DNA of 64,000 bases from Apostichopus japonicus (lineage: Eukaryota > Echinodermata > Holothuroidea > Aspidochirotida > Stichopodidae), in contig NC_092569.1 of the NCBI RefSeq assembly GCF_037975245.1, positions 5,166,501-5,230,500 of the forward strand, read 5' to 3'. Below, piece after piece: positions 1 through 11,799 of this stretch (position 1 is the stretch's first letter; each line of letters begins with the position of its first letter). A program made the position numbers and the translations under genes. The notes under the pieces are model-generated. The model was not told the origin of the DNA and ran no database searches. It worked only from the letters and a program-made list of their open reading frames with translations.

Positions 1-730
1 CTACCGATCCTGACCCAGCGTAACCCTTTTAACGGGGATGACTCACGAGCCCCTCTTCAGATACGTTCTCGCGTCTTAAGATCCGAAAGATAAAGGCCAT
101 TTTCCCATCTCGCCACTCGACTAGTCCTCCATGGCCCGAGGCATCAGGAGTTCAGGTGAAAAATGTCGGCTGTAGCTGTAAATCACACCACATCTAATAC
201 ATCTCATCCATTGATCAAAGGCATAACGCCTCTCGAATACACTCTGTGGATTATAAATACGCGTTTTAGATAGATTTTCTGTCGGTCATTATTGTCTTGC
301 AAATGATTGCCGATTTGGCTCGATGCGGGGGGAGATCGTATTTCACAGCGCTGAGTGTGTTTAGTGTCAGAGTAATTGACGAAGAAAGTCATCGAACGGT
401 TTTGGTTATCTCTGTTTGTATTCGCTCCGCGTGTGGAGCAGCTCCTCTGGAAGTGTAAAATTTCCATAAATGTCTCAGTTTTCGCCATATTGATTTTCTA
501 GAGGTTTTTATCAGTTAATAATGGTCGAGATTGAGCCGAACCGCGTCTGCTTTTGGGAGGCATACAAGAGACCCACCACCTATGGTATTAATACAATTAG
601 ATTTCGGGGCTGTCAGGTTCGTGCTCGAATCAAAAGAACGGGGAAAGAAACATCTCGATGAAGTGCAAAAGAGAAAGGATAGTTTCAAACCAGAGGGGAG
701 CAATTAAATTTATCAAGTTTTCTTCTTAAT
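1..730. other. Non-repetitive, relatively GC-rich edge segment
   Basis: This stretch has higher complexity and GC than the next 10 kb and contains no microsatellite or homopolymer. It has overlapping short open frames on both strands: a 94-codon frame on the minus strand at 204-488, a 62-codon minus frame at 515-703 and a 46-codon plus frame at 521-661. None resembles a family I know. It could be the 5' end of a neighbouring gene, an isolated exon or a conserved regulatory element cut by the window edge. Confidence 0.4.
521..661 (+). other. Short unassigned ORF of 46 codons
   Basis: The frame opens with ATG at 521 (context ATAATGG, A at -3, G at +4) and ends in TGA at 659. The peptide begins MVEIEPNRVCFWEAY and is rich in Arg and Lys in its second half. 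An in-frame TGA lies 27 nt upstream, so the frame is closed on both sides. I recognise no domain. The favourable start context and low repeat content are the only points in its favour; a 62-codon antisense frame covers the same bases. Most likely chance. Confidence 0.12.
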
Positions 731-2510
731 TGAAAGTGATGAGTGATTACATAGATTTTTGTGTTCGAAATTGTGAGATATGATGATAGCAATCCATTTG
801 TTTTGTGTGTGTCACTGAATCTTTAATCTCACAGTTTTTGAGGACGGGCTCAAAAATTAAAAGGCTCAATTTTTTTCAAAGCATATCGATACTTTAGAAA
901 TGAAAAGGCTAAGACAAGAAGCCTATCAGTAATCCGACAATGGTAGAGAGATGTAAAACTTATTGAAACGACCACATTATTGCAATAATTGGGTGAATCA
1001 TACTGTGTTTGTACAAAAGTAAGAAGATGATTTAACGCATAGCAAGTATGAAACGGAATTTAGCTTCCTTGGATTTCATGGGAGTGTTTTTAAACGTGGA
1101 AGTGCAATAAACACAATAAAAAATCCATTCAAAAAAATCCTTCCAAACAGTTTAATTAAACATTTACTTTGTACTGTATCAAGTAGCATGGAAATGAAAG
1201 GGCTTCACTTTAAGGAAAATCATCATTGTATCCTTTTTGTTAGGTGGTGGTGAGGGGTTCATCGGGGCAAGTTGTGGGTGGGGAGAGGTGGTGGACAGGG
1301 GGGAATAGACCATTGTAGAGAAGCTCAACCATAGTAGTGCATGTGACGTATATCTGATTCCAGATTAATTTTTCAAAACCATTATTTCACAAAATGCAGT
1401 ATTAAAAGTAGTTTTATGCAGAGCAGATAATCAGCTATGAGATTTCTTCATGCAAAGTTTTCATTGTTATTTGTTTTCTCTTTGTAATGATTTGAATGTA
1501 TGTTTGTATGAGTTTAAATATTTCTTAAATATTTTCATTTTATTTTCAACAGACACGACAAACTAGTTATTGTAAATTCTCAAGTTATTTTTTTGTCAGT
1601 TCTCAAGTTATTTACGTTCATTACCAGCAAATGAATTCACTCCGAGGAAGTCCACGGAAATACACCAAATATTCTAGAAAGTCGAATACTGGTGGTCTAA
1701 CTTTATTTTAAATACTGTACTGTCACCCTCAAAGTAGTTGACCAATCTGAAATGTTTCTTTATTTGAAATGCCCCTTAGTGTCTGGCCGTAATATGGATG
1801 GCCAGAACTTCTGACAAACTACTTTTGATGAAATGTGTTTGAATAGTTTAGCAGTTGGTATCAAATTTGGAGAAAATGGCAACGACCTGTAAACTAAGAA
1901 ATCTGTTTAATATTTAAAAAGATCATGAAATAATGAGTGACTTTAATATAATCCTCTCAAACTGCTAAGAAATCAAGGATTGTAAGAAGACCTTTTTTTT
2001 GGGGTGAATGGGTTGTTTTCAACCCTGTCTTTATGAAACGGCATGAATCTATTAAAAACTGTTAAATATCTTTCATGTAACCTGTTTGTTTGAACATATA
2101 CCCTGTCTAAACCACTGCCACCACCAACTGTGAGCATTAAACTTATTGTATTTCAAAACATGCACTTGCAAAGATCATTATCAAATATTGATGTTTCGCA
2201 ATTTGCCCTTTCATCGACAGAGAAGAGACTGAAAATGATCTGAAATTAAGGCTTAAATATACTGTTTTGAAAAACAAAAACGCTGACATATGTAAAAGAT
2301 TCAGCAGTAATTTGAAACTATTCAAACTCGCAAATCATTGGAGAAGGTATTTAAAGTGCAGTGTGAATTGATGTATTTAACAGTCATATGTTATTATCAC
2401 ACCGAAATTTAACGTTGAGGATTATTAGAATAGACAATTAAATATCTCATTAATATTCATATGTAGTGTGGGTTTGTAACTACTCTTAGAGTGGCAGTAC
2501 AGTAAAATGC
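731..2510. other. AT-rich intergenic DNA, nothing recognised
   Basis: No coding frame of note. There is a G-rich patch near 1244-1310 and a short direct repeat (TTCTCAAGTTATTT) near 1577 and 1599. Otherwise it is ordinary AT-rich noncoding sequence. Confidence 0.6.
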
Positions 2511-2516
2511 TTGTCT

Positions 2517-2946
2517 CAGACCTTCCAGCGAAACCTTTAAAACCTTTATTTAAAAAACGGCTCTTTATTTTTCAAAAATTCTCTTTAAAACCTTTATTTT
2601 TATTTTAAGTTAATAAAAAGAAAACATTTTAAAGATTTAGTTTACAGTAGAAATATATGTATTCAGTCAGGCTAAACATTGACCATTTTAATTTTGTGGA
2701 CAGCCAGGCATGATCCATGCAGTGATAGAAAACAGGCTCACAAACAACAGTTAATGTATTAAAATCAGGTATTTTAAAGAAGGGCCACAGATGATGTAAA
2801 AATGGGCATAGATGATGTGTATGTTACAAATTAACCATTAAAAACCTTTATTTTCATGTTTGAAGCTTTTTAAAACCTTTATTTCTTCATTTACAACCTT
2901 TACAAAAAAACCTCATTTTGTTGAAGAGCCGCTGTTGGGAGGTCTG
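2517..2946. mobile_element. Putative nonautonomous DNA transposon (430 bp, MITE-like)
   Basis: The left end reads CAGACCTTCCAGCG. The reverse complement of the right end reads CAGACCTCCCAACAGCG, so the ends form imperfect terminal inverted repeats. The flanks are TTGTCT at 2511-2516 and TTGTCC at 2947-2952, a possible 6-bp target duplication with one mismatch. Inside, AAACCTTTATTT or close variants recur in one orientation near 2532-2555, 2585-2600, 2839-2855 and 2870-2900. That is the layout of subterminal transposase-binding repeats. CAG-starting termini are typical of hAT-related elements, but those normally make 8-bp duplications, so the superfamily is open. No transposase frame is present. 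Confidence 0.55.
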
Positions 2947-2952
2947 TTGTCC

Positions 2953-5020
2953 ATATATGTGAGCATGGGTGACCATTTCCCGACTTTCTAGCATATTCGG
3001 GGGCTATAGTGATGAGCTGTAAATTTTATAAATCACAAACCGTTGGAACATTGTGTAGTTGAGTTTTATATCAAGCAATTTGTTATGATTTAGTTTGTGC
3101 AAATAAGATTTATTTGTTTCATTTGTACATTTGGATGCACACTTGCAGATGGTAGAGGTTATACTTCTTATTCTCAAATAGGAAGCATTTGTATGTACCA
3201 TATATATACCAATTACAAGATAACCAAGTGAATCCAAAACTGGATACTGCAGACAGAATTGCCAAATAAATGAAAAAGAAAAATGTACATTTGCATGATA
3301 GCTTACACATTCTGTTTTTGCTTTAAGTAAATAAGAACACTGATAAAACTTGCACAATATCTTACATTATCTCTATTCCCCTCACCCCTCCCCTCTCCCC
3401 TCCCTCTCCCCCCAAAAAAGTTTTTACTAATGTTCATCTGAGGTAAATTTTGTGACAATGAAAAAAAATGATAATGTTGTGATTCATATATATAGGTTAC
3501 GGGATATTATTCACATATTATGTAGTGGTTCAATTAATGGCACATTTGTCACATGTGTCTTATTTTTCTGTCTCTCTTGCCTTTTCCTTTCATTGTATAA
3601 TAGAATCTGGCACTGAACCGTGTTAATTACAGAATTGAATATGTATCAAGTGGGTATGTATCCTGTTCATTCAAGACCATCATCTAGTTCTTATTAGTTT
3701 TCACTTTTCAGTGTTGAATTGTAAAGCACTTTTCTGTCATTATATTGTGCCTCTCTATTATTTTTGATTATTTTTGATTTATTGACAATATGAGATACTA
3801 TATGAGACATACAAGCAAGAACAGCAGTGGTGTCCATACCTCTCAGTTTTTTTTTCTTTTCTAACTCAGAAAATTGTTACTTTATTTGAAATTTTTTTGT
3901 ACCTCTAGAATATGCACATTTGATGCCTGATAACAATTTTGTGTTTTGTGTTTTGTTGTTGCTAATTCATTAATGTGATATATTTAGAATATTTGCTCAG
4001 CTGTTATTTTACTAATTATCCAGTCTTTGTCAAACTACCATACTGCTTACCCCATCCTCCCCTCCCCCCCCCCAACACTCTTTAAGATGTTATCTTTCCC
4101 TTTGGGCAAATTAATTGATTGTAATCAAGAATTTTAATAAATCAGCTAAGTTGTGGTGGTGATAATTCTTCAACCACTTTGCACTTTCAAGAGATGCCAT
4201 AAAAGTTGACACTTTTTTTCGATAAAATTATTCCGATTTACCAGTGAACTGGTGCCAATATCCCGAGGGCGGCTGGAAGTTTTTTCACTGTTCTGAATTT
4301 TCCAATGCACTACAATTTCAATTATATATGTATTCTGAATGCATAATTGGCATAGCTGGGGTGTATAATATTCTGGAGAAGTAACTGCCTTTCTCCTGGC
4401 ATTAGACAGTTATGTTAGTACTATAGTGTGTTCATTGTTATGTATTAATGTGTTGGTAGATATTTGATTGGGTTGGAAGGGAAGTGGAATGGGGGGGGGT
4501 GTAGGGAAATGTAATGGGGTGTAGATGGGATGTAAGGGGGTTGTAGTGAGGTGTTAGTTAGAAGTCACTGAAGTCAATCTGATCCATTCAAGTTGGTTAA
4601 TAGGAGGGAAAGAATTGTTGTTATTTTGTTGTAAAATTATCAAGTAGTGCAATTTCTTTACTTTTTCATTTTTTATCACTCCTTTGAATTAACAATTTTC
4701 TACACTCACCATTGTTATCATGTTTTATTCGTCTTTTGTAATACTCCTTATAATTAACAATTCTCTACACTTACCATCGTTAGTTTTGTTCATTTGATTA
4801 ATTTGTATTGGTCTTAATTAGACATAATTTCAGTCAACAATGTCCAGGAAACTTTTCAAAGATGTGTTCAGTCAATAAATATATACTTCAAAAATGTTAT
4901 GAAAATGTTATTTTATATTTGTATCATTTTGTCAACTGTGTCAAAAATGTTTACTTCCTTGTGCCTCTGGTCAGTTTCATTTTCATAAAATATTTGCAGG
5001 TTACCACTGACTTAATCCGT
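2953..5020. other. AT-rich intergenic DNA with C- and G-rich patches
   Basis: There is a pyrimidine-rich tract at about 3371-3412, a C10 run at 4064-4073, and a G9 run at 4491-4499 leading into degenerate GGGGTGTAG repeats up to about 4550. No gene is recognised. Confidence 0.6.
4678..4793 (+). repeat. Diverged tandem duplication, period about 65 bp
   Basis: ACTCCTTTGAATTAACAATT at 4678 is repeated at 4743 as ACTCCTTATAATTAACAATT. Both copies continue through CTACACT-ACCAT-GTTA and GTTTT-TTC-T. The two copies of about 50 bp are offset by about 65 bp and differ at several sites. Confidence 0.7.
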
Positions 5021-5022
5021 CT

Positions 5023-5073
5023 TCTCCTCCTCCTACCCCTCCTCCTCCTCCTCCTCCTCCTCCTCCTCCTCCT
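5023..5073 (+). repeat. (CTC)n trinucleotide microsatellite
   Basis: Near-pure CTC repeats interrupted once by TACCC. The leucine-rich open frame of 106 codons crossing it at 4808-5128 is a translation of the repeat and is not a gene. Confidence 0.9.
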
Positions 5074-6580
5074 GTTGTCCATCTCCAGGTATCCCCCTTC
5101 TTGCCACCTTCTTATACATTCAAGTTAGTCATAGAAAGGTGTTGTAAGCATTAAGTCGTTTTCACTTACCCATTTTAACTGGAGTGGAGGGTAATTCTGT
5201 TTGTATGAAACAGCTATATGCTGAGCAATTTGGAATCATGTAGTTATGTGTATTATACAGAAATCCCTTGAGTAGGATTTTTTCATTCCCAATTGTTTAT
5301 GAACATAAAGTTGGCAGAAAGATAAACCGTAAAATTTTTGGCGAGATTTAAATATCATAATGAACCCTTGACCCATTAGTCATCAAAATCCTTTTAAATT
5401 AATAAAGTTCATCAGCAAAGCAAATATAAAGTTTGCTTGTTATTAAGACAGTTTTGTGTTGTTTTTTGTTTATTTTGGAAACTATTTGATTTCCAGAATT
5501 CAGTGAGGTTTATAGTTTGACTAGATAGGGCTTTTACATTCCAATAAATAGACCTTTTTTGAAAATTTGGGATTTGCTCTTTGCAAGTGATTGAAATACT
5601 AATATGCAAAAAGTGTTTGGACAATGCATTGTTTGAGTATCTTATGGAATCAGTAACTATCTACTCACTGTACTAACTTTATTTACTAAACTGTTCTTGG
5701 TGGGGAAAGGAGTGTGATTTATCTGTGTTTCACCATATTGCAATATTGTTTGAGTAACTCTGGGTTGATGTGGAAAATTGATGGCTCATTTCGAGGAAGA
5801 GAAAAACACTATGTAATATCCACAATACATTCTTTTCACAGTTATCTTTCAAGATGATATCAAATCATGCAAACTGATCAGGAAATACAACATTTTTTTG
5901 GTCATTTCCGAATTTTATGGCTGATGGTTCGTAATATGAAATTGATAATAATAAATATCAAAATAATTAATATCACTATGTACACTATTGACATAAGTAG
6001 GAACTTTAAACTTTCCGCTTTGCCCCACCTCTTGTCACACCCCTCCCCATCTCTTCCCACCCTTCTCCACCTCTAGCTCCACCCTCCATCACCCACCTGT
6101 CCCACCCCATAAAACAATGAGAAGTGGGCAAAACGAGAGGAAGTAATAAAAGAAAGTACATACAGTAATGTCATTTTTACAAGAAATGAACCTCCATCCC
6201 AAATTATATATTAAACTCCTTGTTGTGCTCCAGTACGAGTATTACATAACTAGATTCTGTTCCCATATCAGATATACATTCAGGATGCTACTCAAATCTT
6301 CCTTACACTTGAATAGGCTATGCATGAAAACTTTCATGTCTCACAGAAAAGTATAATTTACCAGTAATATACATTACCACAATGTAAAGCGGGCATGTGC
6401 TGGAAAATTTTTACCAAACATGATAGTGTTGTATATATTCTGTGGGAATAAAATAACTAATGTTTGTTACGTAATGTGCAACACCTGGTATGACAACACA
6501 ATACATTTCGTGTTAGTAAACTTAAAGTCTATCACAGCATGACGAGAAAATTTACGTTGCCGTGGTAATTAGCTGCCTAA
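5074..6580. other. AT-rich intergenic DNA
   Basis: A pyrimidine-rich patch at about 6037-6106 (runs of CCCCTCC and CCACC). No coding, RNA or mobile feature recognised. Confidence 0.6.
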
Positions 6581-6632
6581 GTTAGAACATGGAGGTAAAA
6601 ACAGAGTCTGTTTTTACCTCCATTGTTAGAAC
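6581..6632. mobile_element. 36-bp near-perfect palindrome flanked by 8-bp direct repeats
   Basis: GTTAGAAC at 6581-6588 is repeated exactly at 6625-6632. The 36 bp between them form a foldback: ATGGAGGTAAAAACAGA, one central G, then the exact 17-bp reverse complement, then T. An exact 8-bp duplication around an inverted repeat is what a hAT- or P-type terminal-inverted-repeat insertion leaves, here with no interior. It may be a collapsed MITE or a head-to-head pair of transposon ends. The functional class is inferred; the structure is seen directly. Confidence 0.6.
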
Positions 6633-8509
6633 TATCAACAAAGTCTGAGGCAAATGAATTCTTCCTCTGCGAGTGAAATTATACCAGAAACTTCAGATAC
6701 GATGGAAATATATGAGTAAACAAGTGACAAGATTAAAAATATTTTCAAAAAATGTAGAGATTACATGTAACTGTTGGAAGTATAGTGGAGGAATTAATCG
6801 GAGCTTGTATAGGATACACGAGTAAAAGAGAGAAATTAAAGACGGGGATTGTTTGCCCACAGAGGTACAGTAAAATGAAATTGTTATACAATTTGGGAAT
6901 ATTCTGTTATAAACAAAAATCGCTAAAGGGCGTATGTTTGACAACGTGCAGTTTGCAATAGGCGTATTTTAATTAGCGGAGATAAAAGAAACTTTCCGAA
7001 GTACTATATACATAAAAAAAATCGGTGTCTGTCATTAACAGTAGTAAAGTTCATTTAAAAAAAAAACTGATCTAAATGTTTGTTATTTTTCAATCGTTTT
7101 GAATTATTCTAGGAGGCTATCTTAGTTTAGTTAACTGGAATATTAGTTTGAATAAGAATACTTTTGAGCTGTGGTACCTTAATTACAGGCAGGGGCAAAC
7201 TACCATAATACTATATCACTCTTATCATAACATTTCAACCCTCCCTCCCTACCCTCCCTCCCCCCCCAATTCTTTAAAAATAGATACCCTTTCTGTGATT
7301 TGACGGTAGATAAAAATGTACAGTAGCCATCGATACACGTGTCACTGCTAACGAATCATGCAGATTCAAGCAAAATGTTACAACTTGTTGAATGTTGGAT
7401 TACCTTGACAATCCTTGCCAACCTTGTAAACAAAGTTATATATTATATAAAACAAAACTAGACGACCACATGCTAGATATATTACTTACTTGCTGTACAT
7501 ATAGCCGTTAATTCACTTTCATTAGTACTTCAACTATGTCTACAACACTATCGAAAGCAATTGAGTCGACCAAAAGGTTAAAAACAAAGCTTAAAGGGAA
7601 GATGAATTGTTATGGAAAATTAGGTCGTTCTAAAATACAGACGTGAATGCTTGCTATTCGAGAACTTGAAGCCCCCCCCCCCCCCCCAAAAAAAAAGCTG
7701 CATTAACGCAACAAAATGTATTAGTTTTGCTTTGTCTCTACTGGAGTGTTACTACATGTATGTACATGGTAACTATCAATACACACAGAGAGAGAACCCA
7801 GGTGTGTTAGCGACTGGCCTAAAGCGAAACATTTAACACATGAGTAACTTATTTTCTACAGCCAAAAAAGTGTCTGTGATGGACTGTATAACAATGAACA
7901 AGGTTTCAGTGAAGTAAAGGGTTTTGATCAATAAAACTGATAATTGTTACAGAATTTCTTTAAACTGAACTATTCAATCTATACTCACTTTTGAAAAGGT
8001 TACAATGGATGGTGGTGGTGGTGGGGAGGGGGGGGGTTAAAGTGTATGTCTCACATAAGCACCTGGACTAAATTATTATAAAAGTGGTCCTTTCACGGGA
8101 TACAGTATAAACCATAACCGATTGAATACAGTAATTCGTCAGAGGTGATTCTCTTGCCTTGAAGAGATATCCCACTGGCAGATAATGTGGCATTTATATG
8201 CATGGAAAAAAAAGAAAAATATTCCACACTGTAAACTGAAAACCCAATCTCACTATCTTGTCACGAACGTATGAAATAGTTGATTGATTAGAACTTATGT
8301 TGGCTGTCAGAACCCTCGATTCTTCCAGGGAGTTAATAACATGCAGTATAGCTGATCTGTGATGTTATTACGGCAATTTTTTTTTCTCAAAAGATTTACT
8401 TTTAAATTATAATCTTCTTGGAAAGCCGGATGCATTTGGTAGGTTTGCTTAGCTACCAAGAGGTCTTTTCGTTTAGAATGTCATCAATATTCGACTATTT
8501 CCCTCTTCA
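6633..8509. other. AT-rich intergenic DNA with a C16 run
   Basis: C homopolymers at 7260-7267 and 7672-7687 (16 C followed by A-rich sequence), and a GGT/GGGG patch at 8008-8036. No gene recognised. Confidence 0.6.
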
Positions 8510-8559
8510 AGTGAGATAAGTAACGAAGATGATGATGATGGTGATGATGATGATGATGA

Positions 8560-8599
<40 letters not shown>

Positions 8600-8637
8600 T
8601 CATATCATCATCATCTTCGTTACTTCGTTATCTCACT
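8510..8637. repeat. Long imperfect inverted repeat around an (AT)n core
   Basis: AGTGAGATAAGTAACGAAGA at 8510, followed by (GAT)n, runs into (AT)n at 8562-8597. The right side is the reverse complement: CATCATCATCTTCGTTACTT then CGTTATCTCACT, ending near 8637. The arms differ by a short duplication of CGAA/ACGA and by the lengths of the GAT and ATC runs. The whole block can fold into a hairpin of over 50 bp per arm. Confidence 0.8.
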
Positions 8638-9760
8638 TTTTTCATCCAAACTGTGCACCATTGGCTGGTAACGAACTTTAGCAGTTAATATATACTAATA
8701 ACCACTCCTGCTACGACTGAATAATATAATAATAAATTTGGTTGACCTCATTTGCAGACACACACATTTATATACCCCTCATTCTGGACCCTACGAGTGA
8801 CAGATGCGTACATTGCATTTCACACTGTCTGACTTTACAACTACAAATTTTATGATGGCATATTTTTTTGTTTTTAATCTTAAACAGCAACAGTTTTTTA
8901 GCATCTCTCTAAATTATACGACGTTGCATGCATTTCCACCCCTTTTCTTATTCCTCTAATTCCATAAACTGCATGTATTTCTAAAAAAAAGCTCTATTTC
9001 TAGGGCCCCTCCCCCCTCCAACACTTTATTAATGTTTATACGCAATATGTTTGTTTATAACCATTAAAAGTGAATCCACTCACGTGTACACTGTCCTTGC
9101 CGCGATAAACCTGATTTTTTTTTTAGAACCTACATTTCGTCCATAAGCCTGTGGACTACTCATCATCATGTAGATTACGATGATTTATAAATGAATGCAT
9201 ATAAAAGAAAAGAAGAAAATTCTGTCAGTTATCAAAAGCGAAATATATATATATAGTCGAAGATGTAACATTTATATGCCATCACGAATTATCACGGTAG
9301 AGTGCTCACGCTTTTCATATAATCGCCACGTTTGTTCTCCAACTCGCCTTTTTGAGAGTTTCTTTTTGCATATTGCACTTGTATTCACATGTGACAATGC
9401 GGTAAATAATAAATGAGTTTTGCCTGCATATAAAAGCTTAAGAAACTGCACGTTTTCAAAATATTCTAACGAATAGAAAACGAGTGATATTTTATTGTTA
9501 GTTAAATGCGGCAAAAATAGGATTTATCTACAAAGATTTCCAAATATAAAAGATCTCCTTAATGATATCGTTATTCTAAGTGTTATGAAGCGGGTTCAAA
9601 AGAATTATTTTTTGCTTTAGACTTCTTTACACGTCGTTTCTATGGAAACCCTGTCGTAGGCGTGGCAAACAATCGTTTTTTTTAATTTTTTTTTTTTTTA
9701 ATTGTGCGTGAGCGGTCAAACAGTGGCTATATATAGGTTTACATAGTTTTACAATAAGGG
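8638..9760. other. AT-rich intergenic DNA, nothing recognised
   Basis: Short poly-T and poly-C runs and a small (AT)n at 9244-9255. No coding frame with recognisable sequence. Confidence 0.6.
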
Positions 9761-9761
9761 C

Positions 9762-9778
9762 ATGATATATATACCGTA

Positions 9779-9851
<73 letters not shown>

Positions 9852-9880
9852 CAGATATATATATCAGATATATATATCAG

Positions 9881-9941
<61 letters not shown>

Positions 9942-9955
9942 CAGATATATATATA

Positions 9956-10005
<50 letters not shown>

Positions 10006-10017
10006 TATCATATATTA
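9762..10017. repeat. Long compound (AT)n / ATCAGATATAT microsatellite
   Basis: About 250 bp of alternating A and T, interrupted by regularly recurring TCAG and TTATAT units. The tyrosine/isoleucine frame across it is translated repeat. Confidence 0.95.
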
Positions 10018-10795
10018 TCGCGTCAAACAACTCTGGCCAGATATATTCACTCATATTTTGTTATTTTTTCTATTTTATATATTTTTTTACCCCAACTTTA
10101 CAAATTCATATCTTCGTGTCATAGCATGCTGTCGGAATGTAAACTTTACCGAATGATGCAGAAAGTTTACATTTTGTTTTTGTTTTTCATCAAACACCAC
10201 AGCATTTACATATAAATTGAAGTCAAGAGAATGCATATATATAACGTTGATAATAACAATCATGGCAAATTGAACTTCTCACACATGGTTAATTATCTTC
10301 ACGACTTCACAAAGGCAGACATTTTCACAACTTCTCAATGCCAATCGGTGAATACAATAGTTTACACATATTTGGTGAAGTATGCTTTTGTAAGACATTT
10401 AATCTATAAAACAAGACCTTTACATCTTGTGTGAGGGTTTCAACAAAGAAAGGGGGTTGTGAATGCGGAGAAGGAAGGGGGAGAGCAGGGGAAGGGAAAC
10501 AGCAGGGAAATGGGAGGGTGAGGTGGGCAGGTTGATTACCAACACACTGCATGGGCATAACATGAGTTATAGGCGCCGATATAGCCACGTCGGGTCCCCT
10601 TGGCCAGGGACAATAATATGACAACGCGCCACCTTTTTGCACTTTTTGTTTTTTCCTTAAGTACTGTATAAATGAGTAAACAATTTTTTATACCAAAGTT
10701 GCAAGGCCATTATATTTCCCGGACCCTATGCGAGGCTGTTCCTCACCAGAACCTCTCGTTAGACCTGGTAAGCGTGCAAAATACTTCAAAACCAT

Positions 10796-10905
10796 GCATC
10801 GAAATTTCGACTTCCAATCTCTAAAGTTCGAAGTTTAGTTTAAAGTCAAAATTTCGAGTTTTATACTCGAAATTTCGAGTTTTATAGGTTTAATGTCGAG
10901 TCCGT
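10796..10905. repeat. Cluster of CGAAATTTCG palindromes and direct repeats
   Basis: ATCGAAATTTCGA occurs near 10798. AAATTTCGAGTTTTATA then occurs twice in close tandem near 10848-10887, the second copy as CTCGAAATTTCGAG, a 14-bp palindrome. Further TCGA half-units follow to about 10905. Probably a fragment of a degenerate repeat. Confidence 0.6.
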
Positions 10906-11142
10906 TAAGTCGAACTTACAACTTGTTGAAAGTTTTGTTATTGTGCGATGTCTCATAAAACCACCGTTATACTGTATACGTCTAACTATAATTAACCCAG
11001 ACTTAATTTAATGGCATTTTGGGCACAATTGGCGTCCAATATTACACTTTCATAATTGACTGCAACAATTTACGTTAAATATGAAGATATTTTTGAAGAT
11101 GATTTCAAGCCCATGTAAAACGGAGATTCTAGTATTTTAATC

Positions 11143-11155
11143 TGGTCAAAGGTCA
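11143..11155 (+). promoter_or_regulatory. DR1-type nuclear receptor half-site pair
   Basis: TGGTCAAAGGTCA matches the AGGTCA-A-AGGTCA direct repeat with 1-bp spacing at 12 of 13 positions. The same 13-mer occurs on the other strand near 50897. Motif match only. Confidence 0.3.
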
Positions 11156-11799
11156 TTTCAAAATAACCAAGAGACTCGTGTATATTTGAATCATACAAAT
11201 CTGTGTACATTATGTTACAGCTTAGCCTCATCAAAGTAAAACAACACAAAACTAAGAATTTATTCCCATACTTGAATTCCCCTCTCCTTGCCCCCTCCCC
11301 ACCCCTCCCCCTCTCAGCCGTCCTAGAAGTTTCTATTGTACACACCAAATATTCATTTTATTAACAGAATACCTATTGCATTCAGGCTATGCAGATGGGG
11401 ATGGGGGGGGGGGGGGCAGGGTTGAAAAGTTTTGGTAAATTCGTGAAAGTGCTTTAAGGTATATATTGCGTGCATATATATAGAGAGATATACAACTTGG
11501 GATATTCTGCTACCCGAAGCAGTGACAAAGTTTTGTGTTGGTTTCTTTGTACACTATCGTATATATTCTTTACGAGCTCCTTCAGAAGAGTTTGTAATCA
11601 GTTAATACCTCATAGCATCTCTTACAATGATTTCGTCGGGTGTTAATATCATTTTTTTTAGTTTCCGTTATATTGATACATTAATGTTAAGTCGTTATAA
11701 CATTGCTTCTTGATGTTGCAAAGTCACTTTGCGGGTGCTTATTTTTTTCCTTCTTCTTTTTGTCAGACTACCATATTGTCACGTACAAAGCGTGCTTCA

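Larger units (their letters stand above)
10018..11790. other. Intergenic DNA with purine-rich and homopolymer tracts
   Basis: G/A-rich tract at 10450-10530, pyrimidine tract at about 11278-11318, G14 run at 11403-11416. CGAAATTTCG motifs at about 10800-10880 and a DR1 nuclear-receptor-like site at 11143-11155 are listed separately. No gene recognised. Confidence 0.6.

Noticed and set aside
204-488. 94-codon minus-strand frame
   Set aside because: No recognisable domain. Kept only as part of the description of the edge segment.
4808-5128. 106-codon frame ending in a poly-leucine stretch
   Set aside because: The leucines come from a (CTC)n microsatellite and the rest has no recognisable domain.
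9762-10124. 120-codon Tyr/Ile-rich frame
   Set aside because: It is the translation of the (AT)n microsatellite. The same applies to frames at 24300-24506, 41354-41590 and 41444-41665.
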